Origin: Psychrobacter namhaensis
GTDB taxonomy: Bacteria > Pseudomonadota > Gammaproteobacteria > Pseudomonadales > Moraxellaceae
Assembly (NCBI RefSeq): GCF_016107545.1
Contig: NZ_JABASS010000004.1
Coordinates: 62,001-126,000, forward strand
Reading direction: 5' to 3'
Length of the DNA: 64,000 nt
The notes beneath the pieces are model-generated. The model was not told the DNA's origin, ran no database searches, and was given only the letters and a program-made list of their open reading frames with translations. Position 1 is the first letter of the stretch. Every line of letters begins with the position of its first letter. Shown piece after piece: positions 40,197 through 51,295 of this stretch. A program made the translations under genes and the position numbers.

Positions 40197-41117
40197 TTAA
40201 GACTGACGTTTATTAATTAGAGCACGGGCCACGTTTGAGCCGTTAGCACGCCCTAAAAATTTACTGATACGCTCGCCTGCCACGACCAATTTATCCAAAT
40301 CTATTCCCGTGCTGATACCCATGCCGTGTAGCATATAAACCACGTCTTCGGTTGCGACATTGCCCGTGGCCCCTTTGGCATACGGACAACCGCCAAGCCC
40401 GGCGACTGAGGTATCAAATTCACTGACGCCCATTTGTAGGGCAGCCAAGGTATTGCTTAATGCCTGACCATAAGTGTCATGAAAGTGCCCCGACAGCATC
40501 GCGATGTCAGCATGTTCAAGTGCAGCTTGCAGGGCGCGCTGTACCTTGAGCGGTGTCCCAACACCAATGGTATCAGCAATACCGATTTGTTCTGAGCCAA
40601 TCTCTATTAGTCGTTTGGTCACATAAGCTACCTGACTGGGGTCAATCTCGCCTTCATAGGGGCAACCGACTGTACAAGAAATAACGCCGCGTACTTTGAT
40701 GCCGTGCGCTTTTGCAGCAGCAGCAACGGGCGCAAAACGCTCGATACTCTCATCAATACTGCAATTGATGTTCTTTTGGCTAAAGGTTTCACTGGCTGAG
40801 CCAAAAATGACGATTTCATTTGGACGATGCACAACAGCATTTTCAAAGCCGCGCATGTTGGGCACCAGTACTGAGTAGCAAACGTCCGGCTGCCGCGTAG
40901 GCGCTAGCGCGTCAAGTAACGCGCTGTTATCGCCCATTTGTGGCACCCATTTTGGCGAAACAAAGCTAGTAACCTCTAATTTTTTGATACCTGCTGCGAC
41001 CAAATCATTAATGAGCGCTTGCTTGACAGCCGTCGGCACCGTCATCGATTCGTTTTGTAGTCCATCACGCGGGCTGACATCAACGATGGTGACGTGGTCT
41101 GGATATGAGTGGCTCAT
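40197..41117 (-). CDS. mvaB: Hydroxymethylglutaryl-CoA lyase
   Basis: Cleaves 3-hydroxy-3-methylglutaryl-CoA to acetoacetate and acetyl-CoA, the last step of leucine breakdown (LiuE). The TIM-barrel enzyme of 306 residues has VTIVDVSPRDGLQNE (metal and catalytic residues), VTSFVSPKWVPQMGD, SCTVGCPYEG, GHFHDTYGQALSNTLAALQMG and the active-site cysteine loop GLGGCPYAKGATGNVATED. The ATG at 41117 has AAAGGA 8 nt upstream; an ATG at 41126 overlaps the ribosome site. It follows the carboxylase alpha-subunit gene by 60 nt. Confidence 0.96.
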   Translation of the reverse strand: MSHSYPDHVTIVDVSPRDGLQNESMTVPTAVKQALINDLVAAGIKKLEVTSFVSPKWVPQMGDNSALLDALAPTRQPDVCYSVLVPNMRGFENAVVHRPNEIVIFGSASETFSQKNINCSIDESIERFAPVAAAAKAHGIKVRGVISCTVGCPYEGEIDPSQVAYVTKRLIEIGSEQIGIADTIGVGTPLKVQRALQAALEHADIAMLSGHFHDTYGQALSNTLAALQMGVSEFDTSVAGLGGCPYAKGATGNVATEDVVYMLHGMGISTGIDLDKLVVAGERISKFLGRANGSNVARALINKRQS

Positions 41118-41177
41118 GCTTGTCATCCTTTTAGTTATTCGCCTTTTTATAAAGGTCTGTCAGCTACTAGCCTTCAC

Positions 41178-43280
41178 TTAGCCTTCACTATCTATGCGCA
41201 ATAGCTCATCACCATCAGCAACCAAGTCACCTGGGGCAAATAATAGCTCTGCCACCACACCATCAGTCGGCGCGGTAATGGTGTGCTCAATCTTCATGGC
41301 TTCGATGACAGCAAGAGGCTCACCTTTTTTGACAGTGTCGCCTATCGCTACTTTAAAGGCAACCACTTGCCCTGGCATCGGTGACTTTAAGCTGCCAACC
41401 GCTGCTGTGTCTTCGCCCACATGTGCCATGATATCAATCAGTGTAATCTCATCGCGTCCACCATCCGTGAACACATAAACCGTCTCATGATGCACCCAGC
41501 TTTGGGCACTGATACGTGCTCCCTCTAACCACAAGGTATGATTATGCGCATCACGGCTGGCATAGCTGACTTGCCCTTCATAAGCCATTTCGGTTTGGGC
41601 TGCCACATTACTATTGTTATTGTCCTGCTTATTCGCGATTTCTTTTTCAATGACAAGCGTAAAGCTACTGAGATTTTCGCTCCCTTTTTTACTGTCAGCA
41701 CAATCTGCGTTGTGCCAATTGCTGATGCGCGCGCGGTAGGACTGCTCATCATAAACCAAGCTAAATGATCGAGTATAATCATTATAAGCACGAAAACCGG
41801 TAGGCTTACTAAACGGGTCTGTACTAGAGCGTTGCGCGGTGGCTTCAGTGGCAAGCTGCTGCGTAATAGCCGTCACCACAAGCATCGATAGGTTAAGTGG
41901 ATGCTGATCAAACAATTTGTCTTGCTCGCGTTCAATCAACGCGGTATCCAGATTGGCCCCACTAAACGAATCGGTATTTAAAATATGACGCAAAAATGCC
42001 ACGTTGTTTGGCAAACCCACAATACGCGTCTGCGCCAAGGCGCGATCAAGTCTCGCGAGCGCTTGCTCGCGCGTGGGAGCGTGCACGATAAGCTTGGCAA
42101 TCATAGAATCATAAAAAGGGCTGATGACATCGCCCTCTCGTACGCCATCGTCGATACGCACATCACTAATATTAAAGGTGCTGTGCTCAGGCTTTTGATA
42201 AGTGAATAACGTCCCTGTCGCTGGCAAGAAGTTATTGTCAGGATTTTCGGCACAGATGCGCGCCTCAATGGCATGACCGTTGATAGCCAGATCGTCTTGC
42301 GTTTTTGGTAATGGCTGACCTGCGGCGACCAAAAGCTGCCACTCGACCAAATCGACGCCAGTGATGGCTTCGCTGACCGGATGTTCAACTTGCAAGCGCG
42401 TGTTCATCTCCATAAAATAAAAATTCATCGAGTCTTCGCGCTGCTCAACAATAAATTCAACCGTGCCTGCGCCAACATAATCAACGGCACGCGCAGCTTC
42501 GATCGCTGCGGTCCCCATCGCTTCGCGCATGGCAGCATCGACACCAGGGGCTGGCGCTTCTTCTAATACTTTTTGATGGCGGCGCTGCACGGAGCAATCA
42601 CGCTCAAACAGATGCACATAATTGCCTTGCGTATCACCAAATACTTGGATTTCAATATGGCGCGGTTTTAGCGCGTATTTTTCGATCAATACTTGATCAT
42701 TGCCAAAACTGGTGATCGCTTCACGGCGGCACGAGTCGAGCAGGTCAATAAAATCGCTACTTTGCTCAACGATACGCATACCTTTACCGCCGCCGCCCGC
42801 ACTCGCTTTTATCAAGACAGGATAGCCAATATTATCTGCCTGCTGCTGCAGAAACTGGGCATCTTGGTTATCACCGTGATAGCCGGGTATCAGTGGCACG
42901 CCAGCGGCCTCCATCAAGCGCTTAGACTCAGACTTGCCACCCATAGCACGGATAGCATCAGCCGATGGACCGATAAATACCAAGCCAGCCTCTTGGCAAG
43001 CTTGGGCAAAATCTGCGTTCTCACTTAAAAACCCGTAGCCTGGATGGATGGCCTGTGCGCCCGTCTGCTTAGCAATAGCAATGATGGCATCGCCTTTTAG
43101 GTAGCTGTCTTTTGGGGCCGAGCCGCCCAGATAGATCGCCTCATCACAGACAGCCACATGCTTAGCACTGCGGTCTGCATCAGAATAAACAGCGACGGTG
43201 CTGACACCTAGCCGCTTGGCAGTCGCGGCCACTCGGCAAGCAATTTCGCCACGGTTGGCGATTAGAATTTTAGAAAACAT
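41178..43280 (-). CDS. liuD: Methylcrotonyl-CoA carboxylase, biotin-containing alpha subunit
   Basis: Biotin carboxylase plus biotin carrier subunit of methylcrotonyl-CoA carboxylase, 700 residues. The N-terminal carboxylase domain begins FSKILIANRGEIACRVAATAK and has the ATP-grasp loop KASAGGGGKGMR and HPGYGFLSENADFA, EMNTRLQVEHPVSE. A linking BT-type domain (about 450-620) contains a Asn/Lys-rich segment, and the C-terminal biotinyl domain has the attachment lysine in VIEAMKIEHTI. The neighbours (beta subunit, hydratase, lyase, dehydrogenase) identify the substrate as 3-methylcrotonyl-CoA rather than propionyl- or geranyl-CoA. It must be biotinylated, linking it to birA and bioAD in this window. 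Confidence 0.95.
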   Translation of the reverse strand: MFSKILIANRGEIACRVAATAKRLGVSTVAVYSDADRSAKHVAVCDEAIYLGGSAPKDSYLKGDAIIAIAKQTGAQAIHPGYGFLSENADFAQACQEAGLVFIGPSADAIRAMGGKSESKRLMEAAGVPLIPGYHGDNQDAQFLQQQADNIGYPVLIKASAGGGGKGMRIVEQSSDFIDLLDSCRREAITSFGNDQVLIEKYALKPRHIEIQVFGDTQGNYVHLFERDCSVQRRHQKVLEEAPAPGVDAAMREAMGTAAIEAARAVDYVGAGTVEFIVEQREDSMNFYFMEMNTRLQVEHPVSEAITGVDLVEWQLLVAAGQPLPKTQDDLAINGHAIEARICAENPDNNFLPATGTLFTYQKPEHSTFNISDVRIDDGVREGDVISPFYDSMIAKLIVHAPTREQALARLDRALAQTRIVGLPNNVAFLRHILNTDSFSGANLDTALIEREQDKLFDQHPLNLSMLVVTAITQQLATEATAQRSSTDPFSKPTGFRAYNDYTRSFSLVYDEQSYRARISNWHNADCADSKKGSENLSSFTLVIEKEIANKQDNNNSNVAAQTEMAYEGQVSYASRDAHNHTLWLEGARISAQSWVHHETVYVFTDGGRDEITLIDIMAHVGEDTAAVGSLKSPMPGQVVAFKVAIGDTVKKGEPLAVIEAMKIEHTITAPTDGVVAELLFAPGDLVADGDELLRIDSEG

Positions 43281-43348
43281 AACTATCCCTGTGTCTTATC
43301 GTTTTTATTTGACGGCTTGTCTATTTTTTATTGCTGGTCTGCTGTCAG

Positions 43349-44155
43349 TTAATCTACTGTCAGCCAATCAGGCTTGCGCTTTTGCAAAAAGGCTTGCACG
43401 CCTTCCTTACCTTGCTGTGACGAGCGGATATCAGCGATCCCTTTTACTGTATCGGCAATCAACTCATCGGTGATCGGTGCACCAGCGATTTCGTGTAATA
43501 GCTGCTTGCAGGTCTTGACCGCATCAGGGCTGTTTTTGACGACTTTGGCACAGAATGCAGCCACCTCGTCCTCTAGCCCCTCTTCGCTAACCCGCTCATG
43601 GATAAAGCCCAGCTGACGCGCTTTTTTGGCATCAAAAACCTCAGCACTTAAAAAATAACGCTGCGATGCTCGTGCGCCCAGCGCTCGGATAACATAAGGA
43701 CTGATGGTCGCAGGTGCTAGTCCCAAGCGCACTTCACTCAGACAAAAATTAGCTATCTTAACAGCGATGGCCACATCGCAGACAGCGACTAGTCCCATAC
43801 CGCCTGCATAGACGTCGCCTTGGATTGCCGCAACCGTTGGCTTGGGACACTCATAAATGGTCTTGAGCATTTGCGCCAATTTATCCGCGTCCGCTAGGTT
43901 TTCCTCATAGCTGAAATCTGCCATGGCACGCATCCAGTTCAGATCAGCGCCAGCACAAAACGCCTTGCCAGCAGCCGCTAAAACGATCACTCGCACGTTA
44001 TCATCAGCGCCAAGCGTGATAAAAACGTCTGTCAGCTCGGCAATCATCTCATCATTAAAAGCATTGCGTATCTCAGGGCGATTCAATGTCACCGTCGCGA
44101 CATGCTGCTTGATATCTACCAGCAAGCTTTTATAATTGTTTGTCTCTTTTTGCAT
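43349..44155 (-). CDS. liuC: Methylglutaconyl-CoA hydratase (enoyl-CoA hydratase family)
   Basis: Crotonase-fold enzyme of 268 residues expected to hydrate 3-methylglutaconyl-CoA to HMG-CoA. Seen are VTLNRPEIRNAFNDEMIAEL, the oxyanion-hole element AAAGKAFCAGADLNWMRAM, and VAAIQGDVYAGGMGLVAVCDVAIA with the second oxyanion glycine, then SEVRLGLAPATISPYVIRALG. The pathway role comes from its place between the two methylcrotonyl-CoA carboxylase genes. Ribosome site GAGAAG precedes the ATG. It starts 94 nt after the beta-subunit gene. Confidence 0.92.
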   Translation of the reverse strand: MQKETNNYKSLLVDIKQHVATVTLNRPEIRNAFNDEMIAELTDVFITLGADDNVRVIVLAAAGKAFCAGADLNWMRAMADFSYEENLADADKLAQMLKTIYECPKPTVAAIQGDVYAGGMGLVAVCDVAIAVKIANFCLSEVRLGLAPATISPYVIRALGARASQRYFLSAEVFDAKKARQLGFIHERVSEEGLEDEVAAFCAKVVKNSPDAVKTCKQLLHEIAGAPITDELIADTVKGIADIRSSQQGKEGVQAFLQKRKPDWLTVD

Positions 44156-44249
44156 TGTCTTCTCTTTTTTTAGTCCCTATCCGCTATCTTTACTCACGAA
44201 TATATTTGTTAAGCGTCGTTGAATATTAAAACTAGTGACTAAGCGTTCA

Positions 44250-45860
44250 CTACATTCTAAAAACACCATAAGTCGTCTCTTCAATTGGTGCGTTGTAAGC
44301 TGCGCTCAGTCCTAAGGCTAGTACCTGACGCGTATCAGCAGGATCAATCACACCGTCATCCCATAGACGCGCCGTGGCATAATACGGATGACCTTGCTCT
44401 TCGTACATCTCACGAATCGGCGCTTTAAAGGCCGCTTCATCTTCATCACTCCACGCCTCACCTTTGCGGTCAAAGTTATCACGCTTGACGGTTGCCAAGA
44501 CCGATGCCGCTTGCTCACCGCCCATCACGGAGATACGGGCGTTTGGCCACATCCATAAAAAACGCGGGCTATACGCGCGGCCGCACATACCGTAGTTGCC
44601 AGCGCCAAATGAGCCGCCGACGATGACCGTGAATTTTGGTACTTTTGCATTGGCCACCGCCATGACCATCTTGGCACCGTGACGGGCAATGCCTTCGTTT
44701 TCGTATTTACGACCAACCATAAAGCCCGTGATATTTTGCAAAAACACCAATGGGATTTTACGCTTACAGCACAGCTCAATAAAATGGGTGCCTTTTTGTG
44801 CTGACTCGCTAAACAAGATACCGTTATTGGCGATGATACCGACGGGCATACCCTCGATATGAGCGAAGCCACAAACCAGTGTCGTACCAAAACGCGCTTT
44901 GAACTCATCAAACGCACTGTCATCAACGATACGGGCAATAATTTCTTTGATATCAAACGGCTTGCGTTTGTCCGTTGGAATGACACCGTATAGCTCTTTG
45001 GCATCATAACGTGGCGGCTTGGGTGCAATTTGATTGGGAATATTTTTGGCAGGACGATTTAGATGGCTGACGATATTACGGGCAATCGATAACGCATGGG
45101 TATCGTTTTGCGCTAGATGATCGACCACGCCTGATAGCCGCGTATGCACGTCACCGCCGCCCAAGTCTTCTGCCGTCACCTCTTCCCCAGTCGCTGCTTT
45201 AACAAGTGGCGGACCACCCAAAAAGATGGTGCCTTGATCTTTAACAATGATAGATTCATCGCTCATCGCTGGCACATACGCGCCGCCAGCCGTACAGCTG
45301 CCCATGACTACGGCAATTTGCGGAATACCTGCGGCACTGAGGTTGGCTTGATTAAAAAAGATACGACCAAAATGCTCTTTATCAGGGAACACGTCATCTT
45401 GATTTGGTAAGTTGGCACCACCTGAGTCGACCAAATACACACATGGCAAATGATTTTCTTGCGCGATTTCTTGCGCGCGTAGATGTTTTTTGACCGTCAT
45501 TGGATAATATGTGCCGCCCTTTACCGTGGCATCATTACAGACAATCATACACTCCGTGCCATTGATACGGCCGATACCTGCTATCACGCCCGCCGCCGGA
45601 ATCTCTTCGCCATACATATCGTGCGCCGCCATCGGGGCCACTTCTAAAAATGGTGTGCCGACATCCAGCAAACGCTCGACACGCTCACGTGGCAGCAACT
45701 TACCGCGCGCCAGATGCTTGGCTCGGGCGCGCTCTGAGCCGCCTTGGGCAACTTTACGCAGATGCACATACAGATCATCGACGATCTCTTGCATGGCGGC
45801 ACTGTTTTGCTGAAAATCGCTTGAGTTCGGACTCAGTTTACTGGTTATGATAGCGCTCAT
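44250..45860 (-). CDS. liuB: Methylcrotonyl-CoA carboxylase beta subunit (carboxyltransferase)
   Basis: Carboxyltransferase subunit that transfers CO2 from carboxybiotin to 3-methylcrotonyl-CoA. The 536-residue protein has [62 protein letters not shown], the glycine-rich [28 protein letters not shown] and [17 protein letters not shown] with [11 protein letters not shown]. These match MCC beta over propionyl-CoA carboxylase. The ATG at 45860 has an AAGGGA ribosome site; the ORF extension to 45935 is not supported. It is 123 nt downstream of the first acyl-CoA synthetase gene. Confidence 0.95.
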   Translation of the reverse strand: MSAIITSKLSPNSSDFQQNSAAMQEIVDDLYVHLRKVAQGGSERARAKHLARGKLLPRERVERLLDVGTPFLEVAPMAAHDMYGEEIPAAGVIAGIGRINGTECMIVCNDATVKGGTYYPMTVKKHLRAQEIAQENHLPCVYLVDSGGANLPNQDDVFPDKEHFGRIFFNQANLSAAGIPQIAVVMGSCTAGGAYVPAMSDESIIVKDQGTIFLGGPPLVKAATGEEVTAEDLGGGDVHTRLSGVVDHLAQNDTHALSIARNIVSHLNRPAKNIPNQIAPKPPRYDAKELYGVIPTDKRKPFDIKEIIARIVDDSAFDEFKARFGTTLVCGFAHIEGMPVGIIANNGILFSESAQKGTHFIELCCKRKIPLVFLQNITGFMVGRKYENEGIARHGAKMVMAVANAKVPKFTVIVGGSFGAGNYGMCGRAYSPRFLWMWPNARISVMGGEQAASVLATVKRDNFDRKGEAWSDEDEAAFKAPIREMYEEQGHPYYATARLWDDGVIDPADTRQVLALGLSAAYNAPIEETTYGVFRM

Positions 45861-45983
45861 GATATCCCTTTTCTTTGTTGCATAAATGCGAGTCACTTTT
45901 TTCTTTTCGTCTCGACTCATCATAATGATTGTCAATAGTACAGATGCTAAATGGTCTTTAGCACTATAAGCTAACTAGGCAAT

Positions 45984-47741
45984 TTACTCTAAGCCCAACT
46001 CTTCTGTCATTTGCTCGATGATTTTATATTTTTGAATCTTGCCAGTGATGGTCATTGGGTATTCCGTCACGAAGCGATAGTAGGTCGGCACTTTATAATG
46101 AGCGATATGCTCACTACAAAACTCACGTACTTCCTCTTCAGTCAGGCAGCCAGGCTCTTTTGGAATGATCCAAGCGGCCAGTACTTCGCCATAACGCGCA
46201 TCTGGTATACCAACGATTTGTACGTCACGAATTTTTGGATGACGATATAGATAGTTTTCGATTTCTACCGGATAGATGTTTTCGCCGCCGCGGATGACCA
46301 TGTCTTTACTACGACCAACGATTTTGACATAGCCATCTTCATCCATCGTGGCCAGATCACCTGTATGCATCCAGCCATCTTGGATGGACGCGCGTGTTTT
46401 AAAGCGGCTGCCCCAATAGCCTTTCATCACCGAATAGCCACGTGTGAGCAACTCACCAGTCTCGCCGATCGGGACGATATCGCCCGTTTCTGTATTGATA
46501 ACCTTAACCTCAAGCGCAGGTTGTACCAGTCCTACGGTCGATACTTGCTTTTCAAGTGGTGTGTGTTCGTTGGTTTGACAAGACACCGGACTGGTCTCCG
46601 TCATCCCATAAGCAATGGTGACCTCGCTCATGTGCATCTTATCAATGACGCGGCGCATGACTTCTATCGGGCAGCTGGAGCCTGCCATAATCCCTGTGCG
46701 CAAGGTTGATAAATCAAAATTCTCAAATTCAGGATGGTCGAGTTCGGCGATAAACATCGTTGGCACACCATGTAAACCGGTACACTTTTCTTCTTCGACC
46801 GCCTGTAAGACGGACAGTGGCTCAAAGCCATCATTAGGATAAACGATACAACCGCCATGCGTGAGAATCGCTAAATTGCCAAGAACCATACCAAAACAAT
46901 GATAGAGCGGTACAGGAATGCACAGTCTGTCTTTTTCAGTGAGGTTCATGGCCTCACCGATAAAGTAGCCGTTATTTAAGATATTGCGATGGCTGAGCGT
47001 GGCCCCTTTTGGCGTGCCCGTTGTACCACTGGTGAACTGCACATTAATGGCATCGGTGTTTTTCAGCTGGGCCTGACGCTCAGCGACGCGCGGATCATTG
47101 GCATCACCCTCAGCCATCCATGCAGAGAACTTCTGCATAAAACCAAACTCTTCATCACTGCTTGGCTCATCGATCCAAATGATGCGCTCAATCGTCGGAA
47201 TCTCAATCAAGTCAAGCTGGGTATAGTCTTTATGATAAATCTCAGGGCATAGCTCACGAATCAAACTGGCGTAATCACTGCTTTTAAAGTGACGCATCAG
47301 CACCAGTGCGGAGCAGCCCAATTTGTTGAGCGCGTACTGTAGCTCAAAGGTACGATAGGCAGGGTTGATATTGACGAGGATGACACCGGCCTTTGCGGTC
47401 GCTAATTGCATCAATAGCCATTCAGCATTGTTGTGTGACCAAATGCCGATGCGATCGCCAATCTCAAGTCCCATCTCAATCATGGCACTTGCCAACTGAT
47501 TGACCTGTTGTTGTAGCTGTTGATAATTCCAGCGGATGTTTTGATGGCGAGAAACCAGTGCGTCGCGCTCAGGATATTTGGAGACAATAGCATCAAAAAA
47601 ATCCCCAATGGTCGCTTCAATCAGCGGTACATCAGGGCCTTTATCATAGCTTTGGGTCAGTGGGGCATTTGCTGAGCGTACGCCCATATTGACTTTGGGA
47701 ATACTATTTAAAATAGCGTCGAAATCAGGAGTTTGCGTCAT
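45984..47741 (-). CDS. AMP-forming acyl-CoA synthetase, tandem copy 1
   Basis: Adenylate-forming enzyme of 585 residues that activates a carboxylate to its CoA thioester. It has the phosphate-binding loop [16 protein letters not shown], the adenosine motif [48 protein letters not shown] and the terminal catalytic lysine region TGKIQKYK. Position ahead of the leucine-degradation genes suggests a branched short-chain acid or acetoacetate as substrate, but specificity cannot be read. Residues about 30-225 are almost identical to copy 2, while the second half has diverged (for example MAGSSCP against MGGTTCP). Same promoter and leader as copy 2. Confidence 0.93.
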   Translation of the reverse strand: MTQTPDFDAILNSIPKVNMGVRSANAPLTQSYDKGPDVPLIEATIGDFFDAIVSKYPERDALVSRHQNIRWNYQQLQQQVNQLASAMIEMGLEIGDRIGIWSHNNAEWLLMQLATAKAGVILVNINPAYRTFELQYALNKLGCSALVLMRHFKSSDYASLIRELCPEIYHKDYTQLDLIEIPTIERIIWIDEPSSDEEFGFMQKFSAWMAEGDANDPRVAERQAQLKNTDAINVQFTSGTTGTPKGATLSHRNILNNGYFIGEAMNLTEKDRLCIPVPLYHCFGMVLGNLAILTHGGCIVYPNDGFEPLSVLQAVEEEKCTGLHGVPTMFIAELDHPEFENFDLSTLRTGIMAGSSCPIEVMRRVIDKMHMSEVTIAYGMTETSPVSCQTNEHTPLEKQVSTVGLVQPALEVKVINTETGDIVPIGETGELLTRGYSVMKGYWGSRFKTRASIQDGWMHTGDLATMDEDGYVKIVGRSKDMVIRGGENIYPVEIENYLYRHPKIRDVQIVGIPDARYGEVLAAWIIPKEPGCLTEEEVREFCSEHIAHYKVPTYYRFVTEYPMTITGKIQKYKIIEQMTEELGLE

Positions 47742-47831
47742 AACGAGTCCTTTCGTTTTACTTTTTATGTTGCTGATTGGTCGCCTGTGGTCACACCCTC
47801 TTCCTTGAACAGGTCTTACCTAGCGTTAGCT

Positions 47832-47861
47832 ACTATACCGTCATAAATGAAACGCTGTCAA
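47832..47861 (-). promoter_or_regulatory. Promoter of acyl-CoA synthetase copy 1
   Basis: TTGACA (47861-47856), 18-bp spacer, TATAGT (47837-47832) on the minus strand, about 90 nt before the start. The same elements stand before copy 2. Just upstream an ATACATATTGTAT-like palindromic stretch could be an operator. Confidence 0.65.
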
Positions 47862-47985
47862 TAATATCAATACAATATGTATCATTTAATAAGGTAGCAC
47901 CGATACTGGTATTGATTTAAGACAAGCGAATCCCTCATTTATATGGGATGGAATCTTCATATGGGATAGAATCTCTCACGCCAGA

Positions 47986-49743
47986 TCACTCTAACGCCAA
48001 TTCCTTGATCATGTGCTCGGCGATTTTATATTTCTGAATCTTGCCAGTGACGGTCATGGGATACTCATCAACAAAGCGAAAGTGGGTCGGTACTTTATAA
48101 TGAGCGATGTGCTCACAACAAAACTGCCTTACTTCCTCTTCGCTTAAACTATTAGGCTCTTTTGCAATAATCCACGCGACCAATACTTCGCCATAGTGCT
48201 GATCTGGTATGCCCACAATTTGTACATCCCGAATCTTGGGATGACGATACAGATAGTTTTCGACTTCTACTGGATAGATGTTTTCGCCGCCACGAATGAC
48301 CATGTCTTTACTACGTCCAACCACAGTAATATAGCCATCTTCATCCATCGTGGCCAGGTCTCCCGTATGCATCCAACCATCCTGAATGGACGCGCGCGTT
48401 TTAAAACGACTGCCCCAATAGCCTTTCATGACTGCGTAGCCGCGCGTGAGTAGCTCACCCGTCTCACCAATCGGGACGATATCACCCGTTTCAGTATCGA
48501 CAATTTTAACCTCAAGTGCTGGCAGCACCATTCCCACTGTAGACACTCTTTTTTCCAGAGGTGTTTGCGTGCTGGTCTGACAGGAAGCGGGACTGGTCTC
48601 CGTCATCCCATAAGCAATAGTCACCCCGCTCATGTGCATCTTATCGATGACACGGCGCATGACTTCAATAGGACACGTCGTGCCGCCCATGACGCCAGTT
48701 CGTAAACTGGATAAATCAAAATTGTCAAACTCAGGATGATCGAGCTCCGCAATAAACATTGTTGGTACGCCAAGTAAAGCGGTGCACCTCTCTGCTTCTA
48801 CCGTTTGCAGCACTTTCAGCGGATCGAAACCATCATTAGGATAAACCGCGCAACCACCGTGGGTTAAAATGGCTAGGTTACCTCCCACCATGCCAAAACA
48901 GTGATAGAGCGGTAAGGGAATACACAATCTATCCTCCTCTGTCAGGCGCATTCCTTCGCCTATAAAATACCCATTGTTTAAGATATTGCGATGGCTGAGC
49001 GTTGCACCCTTTGGGGCGCCTGTCGTACCACTGGTAAACTGCACACTAATAGCATCGGTATTTTTTAGCTGGGCCTGACGCTCAGCGACGCGCGGATCAT
49101 TGGCATCACCCTCAGCCATCCACGTAGAGAACTTCTGCATAAAACCAAACTCTTCATCACTGCTTGGCTCATCGATCCAAATGATGCGCTCAATCGTCGG
49201 AATCTCAATCAAGTCAAGCTGGGTATAGTCTTTATGATAAATCTCAGGACACAGCTCACGAATCAAACTGGCGTAATCACTGCTTTTAAAGTGACGCATC
49301 AGCACCAGTGCGGAGCAGCCCAATTTGTTGAGCGCGTACTGTAGCTCAAAGGTACGATAGGCAGGGTTGATATTGACGAGGATGACACCGGCCTTTGCGG
49401 TCGCTAATTGCATCAATAGCCATTCAGCATTGTTGTGTGACCAAATGCCGATGCGATCGCCAATCTCAAGTCCCATCTCAATCATGGCACTTGCCAACTG
49501 ATTGACCTGTTGTTGTAGCTGTTGATAATTCCAGCGGATGTTTTGATGGCGAGAAACCAGTGCGTCGCGCTCAGGATATTTGGAGACAATAGCATCAAAA
49601 AAATCCCCAATGGTCGCTTCAATCAGCGGTACATCAGGACCTTTATCGTAGCTTTGGGTCAGTGGCGCGTTTTCCGAGCGTGCACCTACATTGATAGTGG
49701 GAGTATTACTTAGAATAGCGTTGAAATCAGGAGTTTGCGTCAT
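47986..49743 (-). CDS. AMP-forming acyl-CoA synthetase, tandem copy 2
   Basis: Paralogue of the next gene downstream, also 585 residues and complete, with loop [49 protein letters not shown] and TGKIQKYK. All catalytic elements are intact, so both copies are probably active. Differences cluster in the substrate-binding half ([29 protein letters not shown] compared piecewise with the other copy: [10 protein letters not shown] and CFGMVLGN), which may mean altered substrate range. It is the first gene of the liu-type block, and its leader contains the same TTGACA/TATAGT promoter. Confidence 0.93.
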   Translation of the reverse strand: MTQTPDFNAILSNTPTINVGARSENAPLTQSYDKGPDVPLIEATIGDFFDAIVSKYPERDALVSRHQNIRWNYQQLQQQVNQLASAMIEMGLEIGDRIGIWSHNNAEWLLMQLATAKAGVILVNINPAYRTFELQYALNKLGCSALVLMRHFKSSDYASLIRELCPEIYHKDYTQLDLIEIPTIERIIWIDEPSSDEEFGFMQKFSTWMAEGDANDPRVAERQAQLKNTDAISVQFTSGTTGAPKGATLSHRNILNNGYFIGEGMRLTEEDRLCIPLPLYHCFGMVGGNLAILTHGGCAVYPNDGFDPLKVLQTVEAERCTALLGVPTMFIAELDHPEFDNFDLSSLRTGVMGGTTCPIEVMRRVIDKMHMSGVTIAYGMTETSPASCQTSTQTPLEKRVSTVGMVLPALEVKIVDTETGDIVPIGETGELLTRGYAVMKGYWGSRFKTRASIQDGWMHTGDLATMDEDGYITVVGRSKDMVIRGGENIYPVEVENYLYRHPKIRDVQIVGIPDQHYGEVLVAWIIAKEPNSLSEEEVRQFCCEHIAHYKVPTHFRFVDEYPMTVTGKIQKYKIAEHMIKELALE

Positions 49744-49832
49744 AACGAGTCCTTTCGTTTTGCTTGTAGAGGTGCTATTGATACTGGTCAGTAGACCGTT
49801 CTTCCTTGAACAGAACTTACACAGCGTTAGCT

Positions 49833-49862
49833 ACTATACCGCCATAAATGAAAATCTGTCAA
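49833..49862 (-). promoter_or_regulatory. Promoter of acyl-CoA synthetase copy 2
   Basis: TTGACA (49862-49857), 18-bp spacer and TATAGT (49838-49833) on the minus strand, conserved with copy 1 in position and flanking sequence. Confidence 0.65.
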
Positions 49863-49952
49863 TAATATCAATACAATGTGTATCACTTAATGAGTCATTT
49901 AAAATCCTAGCTTAGCAGCAGATAGCACAAAGGCTTGACCGTCATTTGCCAT

Positions 49953-49990
49953 AAAAAAACCAGTCACACCATTTTGGGTATGACTGGTTT
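49953..49990 (-). terminator. Terminator of the rubredoxin-reductase-like gene
   Basis: Stem AAACCAGTCA / TGACTGGTTT followed by T7 on the minus strand, 72 nt past the stop. Confidence 0.88.
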
Positions 49991-50062
49991 AGACGTGAAA
50001 AGCGACTATTAATCATTTTACTACAGATTTATCTGATAAGACTGCCAGCTTTAAGCCGCTTT

Positions 50063-51295
50063 CTATGCTTTAGGTGTTGGTGGCGCTTTGATGGTCACTG
50101 TGGCGCTAACTTTATGGTTATCGTCGAGCAACTCCATCATCAGCTCATCGGCACTTTCGCTCGTCACTTGCCAGTTACCCTCAGAACGCGGTACGCCCGT
50201 TGCCATCACAGAGATGGCTTTGTTTTTTAGGCGAATCATCGGCGGTTTGTGGTCATAACCGCCATGCTCATGCCCTAAGATATCATCAGCGATGGTCGCA
50301 GCCTGTGCGCGTAACGGCGCAACATAGCGACAGGCGACCCCATTGATCGACATACAGTCGCCAATGGCATAAATATTGTCAGTATTGGTACGCAATGTGG
50401 GCGCGTCAACCACAATCCCAGTGCGGCGATCAAACTCAACACCAGCGGCAGTCGGCAACTTATCATCAACGGTCAGACCCGTACTGGCAATGACATGATC
50501 AACGAGCAAGGTTCCAGATTGCAAATCGGTGCGACTGTCAGTTGACCCTATTGGCTCATAGCTGACTTGCAACTTGCCCTCATGTCCGCTGTCACTGCTA
50601 CGCGTGACCTCAGACACCTGATAACCACCCAAAAACTGAATGCCTTGTGACTTCACGGCTTGGGCGATACGAGCGGTCGCTTTTGCGGGTAGCATTTGCG
50701 ATAGTGGTGCGTCATTTAAATCAATCAACGTCACTTGATGCCCTGCTTTTAGCAAGTCCTCTGCAATCTCAGTCCCAACCATGCCAGCACCGACAATAGC
50801 AACTTGCTGACTGCCTGTCGCTAGCTTTTCTTGGAGCTGGCCAAAGCGTTCGATATGGTTGACGTGCCAGACCAGATCCTCCGGTAGGCTTTTTGGAAAG
50901 ATAGGATGTGCGCCCATCGCCAGCACCATTTTTTCATAGCTCACCACAGCAGGGGTTTCTGCTTGTTCAGTAGCCGCGCATTGTACGGTTTGACTCACAG
51001 GATCAATATCAAGTACGTGGGTATTGGCAAGTAACGTCACTTGGGCAGTCTTTGCCGCATCACTTCCTGTCGCTCGCACCAAATCTGACGCACGTTTGTT
51101 TTGGCTAATCGCCATCGTCAGCATTGGCTTGTGATAACGATCACCACTATCCGCTGTGATCAAGGTGATCGGAATGTCTGCGTCTTTCGCACGGATGGCA
51201 TCGATGACATGCCAACCTGCCAAGCCTGCACCAATAATGACGACACCGTTTTCTGATGATGTGGCCGATGTTGCCGATAGGTTTTCTGCGCTCAT
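50063..51295 (-). CDS. FAD/NAD(P)-dependent oxidoreductase, rubredoxin reductase-like
   Basis: Pyridine-nucleotide-disulphide family flavoprotein of 410 residues. The N-terminal FAD Rossmann motif is VVIIGAGLAGWHVIDAIR (about 18-35) after a Ser/Ala-rich start; the NAD site is VAIVGAGMVGTEIAEDLLKAG; the second FAD motif is NIYAIGDCM. HKPMLTMAISQNKRASDL, close to the form seen in rubredoxin-NAD+ reductases (KPTLSNAL), and the absence of a redox-active CxxxxC disulphide point to a RubB/AlkT-like reductase of an electron-transfer chain. A C-terminal domain of about 70 residues ends with a Pro/Lys tail. No rubredoxin gene is adjacent, so the partner is unknown. Confidence 0.82.
   Translation of the reverse strand: MSAENLSATSATSSENGVVIIGAGLAGWHVIDAIRAKDADIPITLITADSGDRYHKPMLTMAISQNKRASDLVRATGSDAAKTAQVTLLANTHVLDIDPVSQTVQCAATEQAETPAVVSYEKMVLAMGAHPIFPKSLPEDLVWHVNHIERFGQLQEKLATGSQQVAIVGAGMVGTEIAEDLLKAGHQVTLIDLNDAPLSQMLPAKATARIAQAVKSQGIQFLGGYQVSEVTRSSDSGHEGKLQVSYEPIGSTDSRTDLQSGTLLVDHVIASTGLTVDDKLPTAAGVEFDRRTGIVVDAPTLRTNTDNIYAIGDCMSINGVACRYVAPLRAQAATIADDILGHEHGGYDHKPPMIRLKNKAISVMATGVPRSEGNWQVTSESADELMMELLDDNHKVSATVTIKAPPTPKA

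Larger units (their letters stand above)
45984..49896. repeat. Tandem duplication of acyl-CoA synthetase genes with promoters
   Basis: Two directly repeated units of about 2.0 kb, each made of a 1758-bp gene plus its promoter and leader. Within them 47069-47637 and 49069-49637 (about 570 bp) appear essentially identical at nucleotide level, including silent sites, while the 3' two thirds differ at many third positions. This pattern points to an older duplication with a recent gene-conversion tract. Confidence 0.9.

Noticed and set aside
45984..49743. Acyl-CoA synthetase duplication as a pure assembly artefact
   Set aside because: The two copies differ at many positions in the C-terminal two thirds, so both are real, though the identical tract merits read checking.
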